Source: Bacteroidota bacterium
Lineage (GTDB): Bacteria > Bacteroidota > Bacteroidia > Cytophagales > Cyclobacteriaceae
NCBI GenBank assembly: GCA_018267285.1
Contig: JAFDYU010000014.1
Span: 186,001 to 250,000 of the forward strand
Length of the DNA: 64,000 nucleotides
Reading direction: 5' to 3'
In this document: positions 17,798 through 25,352 of the stretch, piece after piece
Layout: every line of letters starts with the position of its first letter
Numbering within the stretch: the stretch's first letter is position 1
Notes under the pieces: model-generated
What the model saw: the letters and a program-made list of their open reading frames with translations, nothing else
Databases searched by the model: none
What the model was told of the DNA's origin: nothing
Program-made: the position numbers and the translations under genes

Positions 17798-18142
17798 TCA
17801 ATTTATTTTTTTTTCTGTCGAGTGCTTTTTGCTTTTTGTTCTCTTTCCTTTTAATGGTCTTGTGGTTGGTGCTGTGTCGGCTTCATTGGCGAAAGCGGCC
17901 ATCTGTAAAAATGGTTCACCCGCAACAATGGGTGAACTTACTGGAACAGACGAGAAGTTGGATTTATTTAACTTCTGTAAAATTGGGCCAGTGCTTTTTA
18001 GTTCTTCTGGTAAGAGAATTTCAGTCTTACCATACCGTAGCTCAAATTCCTCAACTTCCTTATCGGTCGTTGGAAAGATAAACCCCTCTTTTTTCAAAAT
18101 TTCAAAAAAGAGATTTTCAAAGGCCGGTCTTTTGTTTTTCAT
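17798..18142 (-). CDS. 114-aa protein paired with the sigma factor, unknown
   Basis: No family is recognised. The N-terminal 45 residues form a charged helical segment (PAFENLFFEILKKEGFIFPT, then DKEVEEFE); the rest is low-complexity, Ser/Thr/Pro-rich and ends in a lysine-rich tail. It starts 24 nt after the sigma-factor stop, so it is probably the second gene of that transcript. An accessory or anti-sigma-like role is only a guess from position. The permuted tRNA-like sequence begins within a few bases of its stop. Confidence 0.6.
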   Translation of the reverse strand: MKNKRPAFENLFFEILKKEGFIFPTTDKEVEEFELRYGKTEILLPEELKSTGPILQKLNKSNFSSVPVSSPIVAGEPFLQMAAFANEADTAPTTRPLKGKRTKSKKHSTEKKIN

Positions 18143-18166
18143 AATAAATTTAGGGATAAACGAAAT

Positions 18167-18856
18167 TTAGGATAAATGGTGTTTAAGAATTTTGCTTAAC
18201 TCAGCAAGAGTTCGATTTTTAATTTGTCGTATATGTGAGGAGTCTATATTATAAATCTGGCAAAGTACTTCCATCACCCCTGGAGGGAGATGAGCATCAG
18301 GGTTATCAATATCGTGGTGGAGCATGTAAGTCATTAGAATGTGACGCTTGTCCTGGTCAATTTTATCAAGAGCCTCTTCTAAATCTGATGAACTAACTTT
18401 TAAATCCGTTTTTATACGATACTTCGGGATTTTCTCTTTGGACACATTTTTTTCTGGTGGCTTTACTTTACTATGATCTATATCCTCGCTTTTCGATATT
18501 GGATAGTCCTTGCGTTGGTGGAGCAAATCGATGAATTTGTTTCGGGCAATTGTTCCAAGCCATGCCTTAATGGAGGAACCTTTTTTAGGATTGAAGGTAC
18601 TTGCGCTGAGGTACACTTGAATGAAGGTATCTTGTACAAGATCCTTTGCCAGTTGATAACCGTCCTTTAATCTTCTGCAGGCAACATAACACACCTTGAA
18701 AAGGTATGGCACATACCTTCGGTGGAATTCGTTAAAAGCTCTGTCAGCTAAGATTTTATTTTCGTCAGATTTACTAATCAGAATGAGTAAATCATTGTCT
18801 GCGGTCGTTTTTAGGCCTGTTTCGGAACTCACTATTAATCGATTAAATGCTCCCAT
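18167..18856 (-). CDS. ECF-type RNA polymerase sigma factor on the transposon
   Basis: 229 aa. Region 2 is clear (FNEFHRRYVPYLFKVCYVAC ... AKDLVQDTFIQVYLSA ... IKAWLGTIARNKFIDLLHQR), and a C-terminal region-4 helix-turn-helix follows (VLCQIYNIDSSHIRQIKNRTLAELSKIL). The 60-residue linker between the two is longer than usual and lysine-rich. It is divergent from the Bub-like operon with 121 nt between start codons, so it may direct transcription of that operon, itself, or other cargo. Confidence 0.85.
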   Translation of the reverse strand: MGAFNRLIVSSETGLKTTADNDLLILISKSDENKILADRAFNEFHRRYVPYLFKVCYVACRRLKDGYQLAKDLVQDTFIQVYLSASTFNPKKGSSIKAWLGTIARNKFIDLLHQRKDYPISKSEDIDHSKVKPPEKNVSKEKIPKYRIKTDLKVSSSDLEEALDKIDQDKRHILMTYMLHHDIDNPDAHLPPGVMEVLCQIYNIDSSHIRQIKNRTLAELSKILKHHLS

Positions 18857-18977
18857 AGATATTGTCTTTTATATAATATACTTGCAAGCGTTACATGCTG
18901 CAAACCACCCGTTCTTCTTTTCTTTGGCCACGCTTTACACCGTCACGCTTTGGAGTATTATATATAAACGATCACAA
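18857..18977. promoter_or_regulatory. Divergent promoter region, sigma gene versus Bub-like operon
   Basis: 121 nt between opposing start codons. It holds an imperfect palindrome TTGCAAGC (18882-18889) / GCTGCAA (18897-18903), flanked by A+T-rich TATAATATAC-like and TATTATATATAAA-like stretches suited to promoters. The palindrome is a candidate operator or sigma-dependent element; this is inferred from position only. Nothing else was recognised in the gap. Confidence 0.4.
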
Positions 18978-19292
18978 ATGAAAGATTCAAGCAAAAACGA
19001 AGAAAACACTGAAATTTTCGACATTGAAGCAATGTCGAAAGAAGGAAAGACACCCCCGCCAGGCAAAAAATACATGATAAAGGTCGACAACAAGACTTAT
19101 GTAGTGCCTCAAAAGTTGTCCGGAAGAGAAATTTTGGAGACAGCCGGTAAGAACCCCTATGATAGATTTCAACTCAATTTGAAGCTACGGGGAGGAATTG
19201 TGAAAAAGATAGGTTATGCAGAAATCGTGGACTTCACACAGCCTGGCATAGAGAAATTTATGACCATTCCGCTGGATCAAACTGAGGGCTAA
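18978..19292 (+). CDS. Multiubiquitin-domain Ubl protein (Bub-like operon)
   Basis: 104 aa from the ATG at 18978; the same frame runs back to 18696 but that stretch overlaps the divergent sigma gene and is not protein-like. After an acidic N-terminal tail, one beta-grasp domain is seen (KKYMIKVDNKTYVVPQKLSG, REILETAGKNP, FQLNLKLRGG, VDFTQPGIEKFMTIPL), matching the Multi_ubiq family, and it ends in a bare C-terminal glycine (DQTEG). It is the presumed modifier attached to targets by the following E2 and E1. Family members often carry tandem domains; this one has a single domain. Confidence 0.82.
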   Translation: MKDSSKNEENTEIFDIEAMSKEGKTPPPGKKYMIKVDNKTYVVPQKLSGREILETAGKNPYDRFQLNLKLRGGIVKKIGYAEIVDFTQPGIEKFMTIPLDQTEG

Positions 19293-19293
19293 A

Positions 19294-19695
19294 ATGAGAA
19301 GATATTTTAATTTGACAGAATCCGACCATGACTTCTTAGAATCCAATAAGTTCAATTGGGAAACGGTAAAAGAACACAATATGCAATGGCTTTTGCTCCA
19401 CGACTTCCCAGTTCCCGATGGATATAATTGCAAGTCGGTTACTGTTGCATTAATGATCCCGCCTGGGTATCCGGTAGCTCAAATAGATATGGCTTTTTTT
19501 CATCCGTTTTTATCGCGTTTGGATTTAGCACCGATTGGCGCTTTGTCCTTTCAGAATATTGATGGAAGAATCTTCCAAAGATGGTCGAGACACAGAACAG
19601 CGCAGAACCCTTGGCAACCTGGTGTTGATGATGTCTCTACGCACCTTGAACTAGTAAAGTATTGGTTTGAAAGAGAAATTAATAAGACCCAATGA
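19294..19695 (+). CDS. Prok-E2_E-type E2-like protein lacking the active-site Cys
   Basis: 133 aa, starting 1 nt after the Ubl stop. It has the E2 beta-meander with MIPPGYP (residues 55-60), then FFHP, the RWSRHR segment (96-101) and a helical end (WQPGVDDVSTHLELVKYWFERE) typical of the Prok-E2_E family. The only cysteine is C46, before the PPGYP motif; none lies where E2 enzymes carry the thioester cysteine. S98 in WSRH is a possible replacement nucleophile. Related Bub-type systems have been proposed to use serine oxyesters (recalled, not verified). Confidence 0.82.
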   Translation: MRRYFNLTESDHDFLESNKFNWETVKEHNMQWLLLHDFPVPDGYNCKSVTVALMIPPGYPVAQIDMAFFHPFLSRLDLAPIGALSFQNIDGRIFQRWSRHRTAQNPWQPGVDDVSTHLELVKYWFEREINKTQ

Positions 19696-19698
19696 TTC

Positions 19699-21087
19699 AT
19701 GAGAGTTAGTGTAACGATTCCCGAATCCATTTATAGTCAACTATACAGTCATTTGTATCCTGGAGACGGATTAGAGGCAGTGGCACTAGCTCTATGTGGA
19801 CGGTTGGCTCATGGTGATGATCAAAAACTTCTTTTTCACAAACTGATACCCATACCATATCATGATTGTGAAATTAGAAACGAGAGTAGAGTAACCTGGA
19901 AAACAACACTTCTGCAACCTTTACTCATTGAAGCATCAAAAAAAAACCTGTCAATTGTAAAAGCTCACAGTCATCCCGGTGGATTTAACAGTTTTTCACA
20001 AACCGACAACACATCAGATTCGGAACTTTTTGAGTCAGTTTTTGGATGGATTGACAGTAAAGACATTCATGCAAGTATGATCATGCTTCCTGATGGGGAA
20101 CTCTTTGGGAGATATATTAATCATGAAATGAATTTTTATCCGATTGATAGAATCACTGTTGTAGGTGATGATATCAAATTTTGGCCTACATACATCAACA
20201 AATCAAATAGTGAAGAATTTAATTTAAGAACCGAGCAATTATTCGGACCTAAGACAATGCACATGCTTAAAAATCTTAAGGTAGGAGTGGTCGGATGTTC
20301 AGGCACTGGAAGTCCGACTATTGAACAATTGGCAAGGCTTGGAGTAGGACATTTGGTATTAGTTGATCCCGATCACATTGAAGAAAAAAACCTTAATCGA
20401 ATTTTAAACTCGAAAATGACCGATGCTTTGGCAAAGGAAAAAAAGGTTGATGTTATTAAGGGGGCGATAGATAGAATGGGTTTAAAAACCAATGCTCTTT
20501 CAATTTCAAAAAACTTATATGATGACATTGATGCAATAAAAGAGATCGCCTCCTGCGATATTGTTTTTGGCTGTGTTGACAGCGTTGATGGAAGGCATCT
20601 TCTTAATTTAATAAGCTCTTTTTATCTAATTCCGTATTTTGATTTAGGTGTGAAGTTACTTTCAGATGGCCGAGGGGGCATTGATAAAATAGTTGGATCT
20701 GTGCATTACATCAAGCCAGGGGGCGGCTCGCTTATGTCAAGAGGGGTGTATTCAAGTGAAGATTTACGAGCGGCAAGTATTTTTCGTGCGCAAAGGGATA
20801 ATTATAATTCGTTAAAAGAATCAGGATATATAGTTGACGTAAACGTTGATAGTCCTGCGGTTATCAGTATAAATATGTCTGTTTCAGCATTTGGAGTTAA
20901 CGAATTTTTAGCAAGGCTTCATCCATTTCGATCAGAATTAAATAAAGAATTTGACATTACGCGATTAAGCATATCTGACGGTTATACAATGCACGAATCA
21001 GATGAAACAGTAGATCCTTTTTTTGAAAAATATGTTGGGCGAGGCGATATGAACCCATTCTTAAACTTACCTGAGTTAAAACCATGA
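19699..21087 (+). CDS. JAB deubiquitinase-E1 fusion (ThiF/UBA fold), no C-terminal cysteine
   Basis: 462 aa, two domains. N-terminal JAB/JAMM peptidase: E26, then H90-S-H92-P with S100 and D103, a complete zinc motif. C-terminal E1-like Rossmann domain: VGVVGCSGTGS (195-205), LVDPDHIEEKNLNR (about 221-234) and FGCVDSVDGR. After C292 there is no cysteine to the end; the crossover-loop position usually holding the catalytic Cys is GGGSLMSRGVYSS (341-353), serine-rich. It would adenylate the Ubl C-terminus and also trim or remove it. It overlaps the DUF6527 gene by ATGA. Confidence 0.88.
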   Translation: MRVSVTIPESIYSQLYSHLYPGDGLEAVALALCGRLAHGDDQKLLFHKLIPIPYHDCEIRNESRVTWKTTLLQPLLIEASKKNLSIVKAHSHPGGFNSFSQTDNTSDSELFESVFGWIDSKDIHASMIMLPDGELFGRYINHEMNFYPIDRITVVGDDIKFWPTYINKSNSEEFNLRTEQLFGPKTMHMLKNLKVGVVGCSGTGSPTIEQLARLGVGHLVLVDPDHIEEKNLNRILNSKMTDALAKEKKVDVIKGAIDRMGLKTNALSISKNLYDDIDAIKEIASCDIVFGCVDSVDGRHLLNLISSFYLIPYFDLGVKLLSDGRGGIDKIVGSVHYIKPGGGSLMSRGVYSSEDLRAASIFRAQRDNYNSLKESGYIVDVNVDSPAVISINMSVSAFGVNEFLARLHPFRSELNKEFDITRLSISDGYTMHESDETVDPFFEKYVGRGDMNPFLNLPELKP

Positions 21088-21398
21088 AGTTCAATTTTTC
21101 GTTCCGTAAAAAAGAAAAAACAAATTACACACTCATTAGCATAGAGGACTTTCCTGAGGCAATTGAAGGGGGGAAACTCTACTTAATAGGAAGTCAAAAT
21201 AAAAAATGGCTGATCGCTATGTTATGCCCATGTGGCTGCGATGCAGTAATACAGTTAAATCTTTTGAAAGAAGCAAAACCTCAGTGGAAAACACGTATTA
21301 ACAAAAAAGGACACATTACTGTACTTCCTTCAATTCGAAGGATCATTGGATGCCAGAGCCATTTTCATATTATTAAGAGCTCCGTCCAATGGCATTAA
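21084..21398 (+). CDS. DUF6527 zinc-ribbon-like protein
   Basis: 104 aa. A CPCGC cluster (C48, C50, C52) and a later C90-x2-H93-x-H95 with a C-terminal H104 suggest zinc binding. The segment GKLYLIGSQNKKWLIAMLCPCGC is typical of DUF6527, a family regularly last in bacterial Ubl operons with Multi_ubiq and Prok-E2_E. Its role is unknown; being small and metal-binding, an E3-like or target-binding function is possible but unproven. It ends 4 nt into the convergent dCTP-deaminase-like gene. Confidence 0.8.
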   Translation: MKFNFSFRKKEKTNYTLISIEDFPEAIEGGKLYLIGSQNKKWLIAMLCPCGCDAVIQLNLLKEAKPQWKTRINKKGHITVLPSIRRIIGCQSHFHIIKSSVQWH

Positions 21399-21976
21399 TC
21401 AATCATAGATTTAAGTATGTCAATATCTGAATCACCATCAGACTTAGAGATCTGAGGGCGTACTTGGCAGATGTATTTTCGGTTGGTATTTAGATAGTTG
21501 GAGCTCTTATCCATTTTAAAAAATCTTGCTTGAATTATTCGCGAGCCGACAAGTAGTTTAACTGGAGTATTACCTGTATTTATGAGTTCAATAGACAAGC
21601 AGCCACAATACCCCGGCTGAATAACTGTTGATAGACTGAATCCTAAACGACTGAAGGAGCTACGTGTACTTAAAGCAATAAATATGTTCTTTGGAAGTTT
21701 GATGTACTCTAGCGTAGAACAGAGGACAGTTTGATGAGGATGGAACACGAAAGATTCTCCAACTAAACGTCTTGATTCATCATAAAAACTACTGATTGTG
21801 CGATCTCTGCCAGTGGCATCAATGTTCACCTCGCGCCCCAGAAATGAAAGCAAAAAGTCTGTACCCAGCCGTAAATCCAAACTCATCTCACCGAGTTGTG
21901 AATCCTCCAAAAGAGGGCGTATTACAAGCTGACCACTTTTTATGAGCTTACTTATTTCTTTTTTTGTTAGGTACAT
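21395..21976 (-). CDS. dCTP deaminase-like protein
   Basis: 193 aa with the Dcd/dUTPase beta-barrel signature: SLDLRLGTDF, RSSFSRLG (105-112), QPGYCGCLSIEL (120-131) with the catalytic-type glutamate E130, and GSRIIQARF. The aspartate normal in the IDPG motif of Dcd is a glutamine (IQPG, 119-122). Dcd-type enzymes drain dCTP/dUTP and some stand-alone versions act in phage defence. It overlaps the metallopeptidase gene by 29 nt and is last in a three-gene reverse-strand group between the two Ubl operons. A housekeeping role is unlikely on a transposon. Confidence 0.82.
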   Translation of the reverse strand: MYLTKKEISKLIKSGQLVIRPLLEDSQLGEMSLDLRLGTDFLLSFLGREVNIDATGRDRTISSFYDESRRLVGESFVFHPHQTVLCSTLEYIKLPKNIFIALSTRSSFSRLGFSLSTVIQPGYCGCLSIELINTGNTPVKLLVGSRIIQARFFKMDKSSNYLNTNRKYICQVRPQISKSDGDSDIDILKSMID

Positions 21977-23042
21977 TTTTCTTTTTCCATTCTTTAAGAA
22001 GAAAATAATTACTTATTGATTTTTCAATCAAGTTATTGAGGATTGTATTCAACTGACTTGGATTACTGAACTTCTTACGCAATACGCTGTTCTTGTTTAA
22101 CCAAATGCTCCATCCCTGAATGAAGAGAGAATGAAGTTCAGAATCATTTTTAATGTTCGGGGGTATTAAATTATTAAAATCTTTAAGGGGGATTTTCTTG
22201 TACCGAATTTTCAGATCTTGGTCGGTGATTATTTTTGTTGCATTCATAAGTAAATCCAGATTTTCGGATTTTTTTCCTGCAACGAAATCTTTCACAAAAT
22301 TTATTCTATTCTCAGTTGATGGATGACTATCGCTGGAAGGGGCCTTGTAGGCTATATAATTTAAATAATGATTAGCGGAAAGTCCGATGTACTGTGCAGC
22401 AAAGACATCAGCAAAATGCTCCCCTAAATACATTTCCAGTTTTTTCTTTTCAATGTCAGGTAGCCCGCTGAATTGTGGCTCGCGTTGAACAATCCTTTGG
22501 GTAATTTTATAATACTGCTTATCAATAAAGTGACCGATTTCATGATACAAGACTACATTTCCGAGGTAATCATGAACTAAGTATTTGGGAATATTTAACT
22601 GAATAAGACTTTTGTTGAAAACGATGCCGTATCGCGCAAAGACTTGAGTAGCAAAGTAGTCGTTAATATTTTTTAGGGAAAACTGTAGGCTATACGAATC
22701 CATTTTATTGGAAAGAGATGTAACGATGCTATGATCCTCGTAGTCGCTTATCCAGTCTTTTAATACAACATTGAGGCAGTTGATAATTTCATACGGCACA
22801 AGATTAATCGTACTATTATCTAAGAACTCTACCCAATTGAATACGACTTTTAGTATAAAGCGATGAGCTTCAATGTCATCTTTAGTAAACCTTTTCTGGC
22901 TCTTGAGTTTTATTTGATCAACAAGATCGAGAATCTGATCGTGAAATTCTTTTTTTACCTTATCTGAATATTTATTCGACCTGGTCTTCAGCAAGGCTCG
23001 TTCTAGTTGAGCAAATCTTAACTCAAAGGTCTGGAGATTCAT
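21948..23042 (-). CDS. Zinc metallopeptidase-like protein (HEIGH)
   Basis: 364 aa. A helical N-terminal half precedes the zincin motif HEIGH (167-171). A second conserved stretch GEHFADVFAAQY (207-218) supplies the third ligand as in gluzincins, and HPSTENRINFVKDF follows. No membrane segment or signal peptide is seen, so a cytoplasmic protease is likely, distantly like ImmA/M48-type enzymes. It starts 8 nt after the 107-aa gene and overlaps the dCTP-deaminase-like gene, so the three are likely co-translated. It may act as a sensor or regulator protease; this is inferred. Confidence 0.72.
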   Translation of the reverse strand: MNLQTFELRFAQLERALLKTRSNKYSDKVKKEFHDQILDLVDQIKLKSQKRFTKDDIEAHRFILKVVFNWVEFLDNSTINLVPYEIINCLNVVLKDWISDYEDHSIVTSLSNKMDSYSLQFSLKNINDYFATQVFARYGIVFNKSLIQLNIPKYLVHDYLGNVVLYHEIGHFIDKQYYKITQRIVQREPQFSGLPDIEKKKLEMYLGEHFADVFAAQYIGLSANHYLNYIAYKAPSSDSHPSTENRINFVKDFVAGKKSENLDLLMNATKIITDQDLKIRYKKIPLKDFNNLIPPNIKNDSELHSLFIQGWSIWLNKNSVLRKKFSNPSQLNTILNNLIEKSISNYFLLKEWKKKNVPNKKRNK

Positions 23043-23050
23043 TAAGGATT

Positions 23051-23374
23051 TTAGACTACATGAAAAGTGCCCCGCTTAGTGATGAGTGTGGCTAAAAAAT
23101 CACGAACAGTTTTGAAGACGTTGTCGCTTATGTTTTCAGGATCCACTTGATCAGCAAAATACGGTTTGTTATCCTTCGCGATTAGATACACAAGGTTATA
23201 GATGGATTGATCAATCTTGTAGAGATCGATTTCATTTTTTGCTAATTTATGAGCGGTAATGATGATGGATTCCGATATCTTTTTGTAGTCCTCTTTGCCG
23301 TATTTAAGATACTGATCCAGCATCAATGAAAACAACTCTAATTCACTATTCTCTATTGATTTCGCATTATACAT
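23051..23374 (-). CDS. 107-aa helical protein, unknown
   Basis: No family is recognised. The product is acidic and helical (SELELFSLMLDQYLKYGKED, then ISESIIITAHKLAKNEIDLY), without signal peptide or metal motif. It is the first gene of the reverse-strand group with the metallopeptidase and dCTP-deaminase-like proteins, 8 nt from the former. Small partners of HExxH proteases are often the cleaved repressor or antitoxin, but no helix-turn-helix is evident here. Confidence 0.6.
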   Translation of the reverse strand: MYNAKSIENSELELFSLMLDQYLKYGKEDYKKISESIIITAHKLAKNEIDLYKIDQSIYNLVYLIAKDNKPYFADQVDPENISDNVFKTVRDFLATLITKRGTFHVV

Positions 23375-23918
23375 GGAATGTATAGTTAGTTATAACAACG
23401 TTGAGAGGACTAATTAGGTGCAAATATGGTATTGAAAATACCAGGAATCAAGGATATTTCCTATGATTATAGTATCAAATTGGTTACCGCCACTCAACAA
23501 TATGTGATAGGACACCCAAAGACCCCTGCTGAATTACAGCCGCGTTTCCCATTGTGAAACGCTTCCAAGTAATATATGTGCATACGGGAAGAAACCAGGA
23601 GACTGGTGAGCCTCCTGATTTAGAGTTAAGTAAACACCCAAGCCCAGTAAGCTTGGGAGGTACTAAATAATTGACGTTATAATAGTAGCCACCGTTTTCT
23701 TATTCTCCAAATTTATCCAGGCTTGCCACACCGAAATCCCGTTAAGTGCGTCTCCTTTAAATTTTAACGATAAATAATACTACTAAGTTGACTCAAACAT
23801 CCTTGTAAAGAGATTGGAAACATTCTCAAGGTGCCCTCAAGGGTAAACTGAACCTAGCGCATAGCGTTGGCCGGTGGTTACTGTCTTTTTTTTTCAACTG
23901 ATTTAAAAAACAACACTA
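23375..23918. other. 544-bp gene-free divergent region with several hairpins
   Basis: No plausible ORF is present. Short perfect stems are: GGTATT/AATACC (about 23428-23442); GCGTTTC/GAAACGC (23542-23548/23556-23562, 7-nt loop); CAGGAG/CTCCTG (23596-23601/23612-23617); and CCCAAGC/GCTTGGG (23637-23643/23651-23657, 7-nt loop). The region separates the reverse-strand deaminase group from the Bil-like operon and must hold both promoters. A small structured RNA is possible. I see no tRNA or CRISPR pattern in it. Confidence 0.45.
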
Positions 23919-24398
23919 ATGAAAATCATAGTATACTTACCGAATAAGGAGATAAAGGAAATTTTTCCTAACGGTGCGATCAAAGTTGGCGAGCTTATAA
24001 AATTAGTTTCTCCACAAACGGCCAATCTTGCCGATAACTTAGAAGATCAAGAAGTCTATTTACTTGACAAGCCAGATGAACTTTCAAAAGATTCAAAAAC
24101 AGATGACCACAAGGCTTTTGTAATTCATCGATGCAAGAAGGTTCAGGTAACTGTTATCTACTCCAATAAATCTTTCACACACGCTTATCCACCGTCAACG
24201 TTGATTAAGCACATCAGATTGGAGGCGATAAAGAAGTTTGAAATTGATGGGCCAGCCGGTGAAAATCTTGAGCTCTTTGAAAATGGCGAAAACCAGAATT
24301 CAAAAGTGAATAGAAATTATCCGATAGGATACTATTCAGACTACCCGACTTGTTCAATCAAGTTGTACTTAGCTGATCCAAACGCTTTTGCAGGATGA
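23919..24398 (+). CDS. bilA: Ubiquitin-like modifier of the Bil-like operon
   Basis: 159 aa with no signal peptide. The C-terminal part (residues about 72-159) is a beta-grasp fold starting CKKVQVTVIYSNKSFTHAYP, with STLIKHIRLEAIKKF and a final strand CSIKLYLADPNAFAG ending in a bare glycine ready for adenylation. Residues 1-70 form a second, weaker beta-rich segment (MKIIVYLPNKEIKEIFP), so the protein may be a double Ubl as described for ISG15-like BilA. It overlaps the E2 gene by ATGA. Presumed role: conjugation to phage or host targets. Confidence 0.75.
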   Translation: MKIIVYLPNKEIKEIFPNGAIKVGELIKLVSPQTANLADNLEDQEVYLLDKPDELSKDSKTDDHKAFVIHRCKKVQVTVIYSNKSFTHAYPPSTLIKHIRLEAIKKFEIDGPAGENLELFENGENQNSKVNRNYPIGYYSDYPTCSIKLYLADPNAFAG

Positions 24399-24892
24399 AG
24401 CCTGATCAATTGCTTTTTGAAGATCATTTAAGATTACCAGAATTTACCCAAGGAGAAATTCTTGGATACTGGGGTATAGTAAATGAAAAGGAAGAGAGGG
24501 AGGCCATTTGGCCTCTCTCTTTTTTTTGGATATCGGTTCCTCCAAGAGGGACAAAGCAAATAACAAAGTATTATCTAAGGTTAGAATTAACGAACTACAA
24601 TGTGCTTGCTCCAGCCGGGTGCTTTTGGGACATTGAAAAAAATGTTCGCTTGGACAATTCATTGTGGCCTAGGGTAACAGGTCCGTTTGCGCGGGGCTTT
24701 AGGATAGATTGGCAAAATGCGCACGAGCTATACGCACCTTGGGATAAGGGCGGTCTTCAAGCACACCCTGAGTGGGCAACGACTAGTAGCGCTGTGGCGT
24801 GGAAATCAGGGAATTCTAAAATCCACAATTATCTGGAGATCATGTACGAAATATTAAACAGTGAAAACTATCATGGAACCAATGCAGGCTAA
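24395..24892 (+). CDS. bilB: E2-like protein of the Bil-like operon
   Basis: 165 aa. Visible are YLRLELTNYNVLAPAGCFWD (60-79), equivalent to the E2 beta-meander and PP turn, then FRIDW, LYAPWDKGGLQAH (112-124), W127 and a C-terminal helix (IHNYLEIMYEIL), as in E2-like proteins of Bil operons. The only cysteine is C76. In relatives I recall the LYxPxD turn carrying the catalytic cysteine (LYxPCDR); here W116 occupies it. The E2 may therefore use another residue. A terminator-like hairpin lies inside this gene at 24,493-24,527. Confidence 0.7.
   Translation: MKPDQLLFEDHLRLPEFTQGEILGYWGIVNEKEEREAIWPLSFFWISVPPRGTKQITKYYLRLELTNYNVLAPAGCFWDIEKNVRLDNSLWPRVTGPFARGFRIDWQNAHELYAPWDKGGLQAHPEWATTSSAVAWKSGNSKIHNYLEIMYEILNSENYHGTNAG
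24493..24527 (+). terminator. Intrinsic-terminator-like hairpin inside the E2 gene
   Basis: AGAGAGGGAGGCC (24493-24505), loop ATTT, and GGCCTCTCTCTTT (24510-24522) form up to 13 bp with two G-U pairs, followed by an unbroken run of eight T (24520-24527). This is a textbook Rho-independent terminator within codons for about residues 33-45 of the E2. It could reduce expression of E2, JAB and E1 relative to the Ubl, or promote slippage on T8. Function is inferred. Confidence 0.7.
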
Positions 24893-25349
24893 AATAATAT
24901 TGAAAAAATCACTTTGGGAGGCATTATACGCTGAGCTAGGCAAAAGAGGAAAAGGCGAAACCGAAAGCGGTGCATTCTTATTGAGCGCAGAAAATTCAAT
25001 GGAGATTGTTGAATTCGTATGCTATGATGATCTAGAACCTGGATGTCTCGACTCAGGAGGAATTCATTTAACAGCCAAGGGCTTTATTAAGCTCTGGGAC
25101 TATTGCTTTGAGAACAAACTTGAAGTAAGAGCTGACATCCATACTCACCCGGGCAGAAGCACGAGGCAAAGTTACATTGATAAAGATAACCCGATGATAA
25201 AAATTAAAGGGCACATAGGCATTATTGTACCTCACCTTGCTTTACCACCTCAGTGCGAAATGAATGCACTTGGCATCCATGAATTTATGGGAAACGGTTT
25301 TGTTTGGAAGGAGTGGAAATTTGGTGATGGAATAATAAAAGTAATCTGA
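24873..25349 (+). CDS. bilC: JAB/JAMM deubiquitinase of the Bil-like operon
   Basis: About 158 aa from ATG 24873 (ATG 24882 is equally possible; both overlap the E2 end). The JAMM zinc motif is complete: E31 (ETESGAFLL), H90-T-H92-P, S100 and D103 (HTHPGRSTRQSYID). It is a stand-alone peptidase expected to process or remove the Ubl. It ends 3 nt before the E1 start. Short length and lack of extra domains match BilC-type enzymes. Confidence 0.85.
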   Translation: MEPMQAKIILKKSLWEALYAELGKRGKGETESGAFLLSAENSMEIVEFVCYDDLEPGCLDSGGIHLTAKGFIKLWDYCFENKLEVRADIHTHPGRSTRQSYIDKDNPMIKIKGHIGIIVPHLALPPQCEMNALGIHEFMGNGFVWKEWKFGDGIIKVI

Positions 25350-25352
25350 TCA

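Noticed and set aside
17698-18081. 127-aa forward ORF over the tRNA-like and 114-aa regions
   Set aside because: It runs antisense to the 114-aa gene and through the tRNA-like sequence, and lacks protein-like features.
18696-18977. N-terminal extension of the Ubl frame to a 198-aa protein
   Set aside because: The extension lies antisense within the sigma-factor gene and reads as non-protein-like sequence; the ATG at 18978 gives a normal Ubl start.
23428-23657. CRISPR array
   Set aside because: Hairpins differ in sequence and no regularly spaced identical repeats exist; no cas genes are in the window.
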